Part shown: positions 35,035-35,555 of the stretch, in pieces
Layout: every line of letters starts with the position of its first letter
Position numbering within the stretch: the first letter of the stretch is position 1
NCBI GenBank assembly: GCA_002683515.1
Contig: NYTN01000053.1
Location: 1 to 35,555, forward strand
Direction of reading: 5' to 3'
DNA from: Rhodobiaceae bacterium
Lineage (GTDB): Bacteria > Pseudomonadota > Alphaproteobacteria > RS24
DNA length: 35,555 nt
The notes under the pieces: model-generated
What the model was told of the DNA's origin: nothing
Databases searched by the model: none
The model's input: the letters and a program-made list of their open reading frames with translations, nothing else
Program-made: the position numbers and the translations under genes

Positions 35035-35555
35035 TTAATTCTCTTCTGCCCAACGAGGTTTTCTCTTCTCTAGGAAGGAAGCAATACCCTCTCGCCCCTC
35101 TTCACCAACAATAGCCTCGGCAAATCCTTTAGCTGCAAATTCGATTATCTCTTTGCCTTGAAGTGTTCGGCTGGCAAAAATAATCTCCTTACTCACTGCA
35201 TTTGCATTTGGCGCGCAACGCATGACAGCTTTTTTAATTTCAGCTTCTTTAGCTTCCGCTTCCACACAATCTTTTACAACAAAATCAGCAAGACCGATTG
35301 TTAAGGCTTCTTCAGATCCAATACGCGCTGCAGTCATCACCATGCGACGCGCTACGGGTAAACCTAAACGGCTTGCTACATGTGGAATAATCTGAGCCGG
35401 AGGTATGCCAATAGCTGCCTCAGTCATCGCAAATTTTGCATCTTCTGTCACAATGACCACATCACATGCGCAAACAAGACCGAACCCTCCAGCCATTGCG
35501 GGGCCTTCTACCAGCGCAATCACTGGCATAGGAAGGGTGGACAATGCCTCAAACA
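35035..35555 (-). CDS. enoyl-CoA hydratase/isomerase (partial, N-terminus off window)
   Basis: The C-terminal 173 codons of a crotonase-family protein, open to the right edge. GPAMAGGFGLVCACDVVIVT is the oxyanion-hole segment. FAMTEAAIGIPPAQIIPHV carries the usual catalytic-Glu region in a form like the methylglutaconyl-CoA hydratase (LiuC) and isohexenylglutaconyl-CoA hydratase (AtuE) branch. The end, FLEKRKPRW, is the standard crotonase C-terminus. It hydrates an enoyl-CoA, probably the product of the carboxylase encoded six bases downstream. Which of the two pathways it serves cannot be told here. Confidence 0.9.
   Translation of the reverse strand, partial: FEALSTLPMPVIALVEGPAMAGGFGLVCACDVVIVTEDAKFAMTEAAIGIPPAQIIPHVASRLGLPVARRMVMTAARIGSEEALTIGLADFVVKDCVEAEAKEAEIKKAVMRCAPNANAVSKEIIFASRTLQGKEIIEFAAKGFAEAIVGEEGREGIASFLEKRKPRWAEEN

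Noticed and set aside
1..35555. CRISPR arrays, insertion sequences, phage or toxin-antitoxin genes
   Set aside because: No regularly spaced repeats, transposase, integrase or paired toxin-antitoxin frames were seen anywhere in the window.

Overview
The window reads as ordinary alphaproteobacterial chromosome, moderately AT-rich by eye. The lineage call rests on gene style (HisN-type histidinol phosphatase, fused-style GltB with GltD, HSD10-like dehydrogenase, multidomain acyl-CoA carboxylase, SLT_2 plus PG-binding transglycosylase) and is an inference. A marine oligotroph such as a SAR116-like organism would fit, but nothing here proves it. No phage, transposon, plasmid or CRISPR signature was seen.

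Layout. 1-1288: a partial lipoprotein metallo-beta-lactamase-fold hydrolase and tRNA-Val(GAC), both on the minus strand. 1402-4056: a small alpha/beta-barrel-like protein, a short-chain dehydrogenase and a Baeyer-Villiger-type flavin monooxygenase in one tight operon. 4129-5909: an N-formylglutamate amidohydrolase-family protein coupled to HisN. 5895-9371: an alpha/beta hydrolase, an NSS sodium symporter and an HSL-type esterase. 9372-10055: a long gap with possible coding debris and a good promoter for gltBD. 10056-16151: glutamate synthase, both subunits. 16160-19293: a lytic transglycosylase, divergent from galU-kdsD (UDP-glucose and Kdo precursors, i.e. envelope polysaccharide).

19304-26699 is a cobalamin locus. 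A promoter and a clear cobalamin riboswitch precede btuB, followed by a signal-less BtuF-like protein, a BtuD-like ATPase, an MlaF-like ATPase with two degenerate catalytic positions, and msrA. The permease gene lies just upstream of the riboswitch, and a second, exported binding protein diverges from it. Together these would carry B12 from the outer membrane to the cytoplasm.

26667-29262 holds a GAF-like membrane-anchored protein, an acidic coiled-coil protein and a FadR-type regulator. The regulator's 3' end overlaps a strong minus-strand terminator that caps a possible three-hairpin small RNA. 29368-31334 is an ECF sigma module (EF-hand exported protein, sigma factor, putative anti-sigma membrane protein, CnrX/ZraP-like periplasmic sensor) resembling CnrYXH-type metal or envelope sensing. 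31375-35555 is a minus-strand acyl-CoA catabolic operon (enoyl-CoA hydratase, biotin-containing carboxylase subunit, DinB/TIGR03084-like protein, HSD10-like dehydrogenase), most like leucine (liu) or acyclic-terpene (atu) degradation.

The items most worth a second look are the degenerate ATPase in the B12 operon, the candidate small RNA at about 29230-29325, and the four-gene sigma module with its EF-hand partner.
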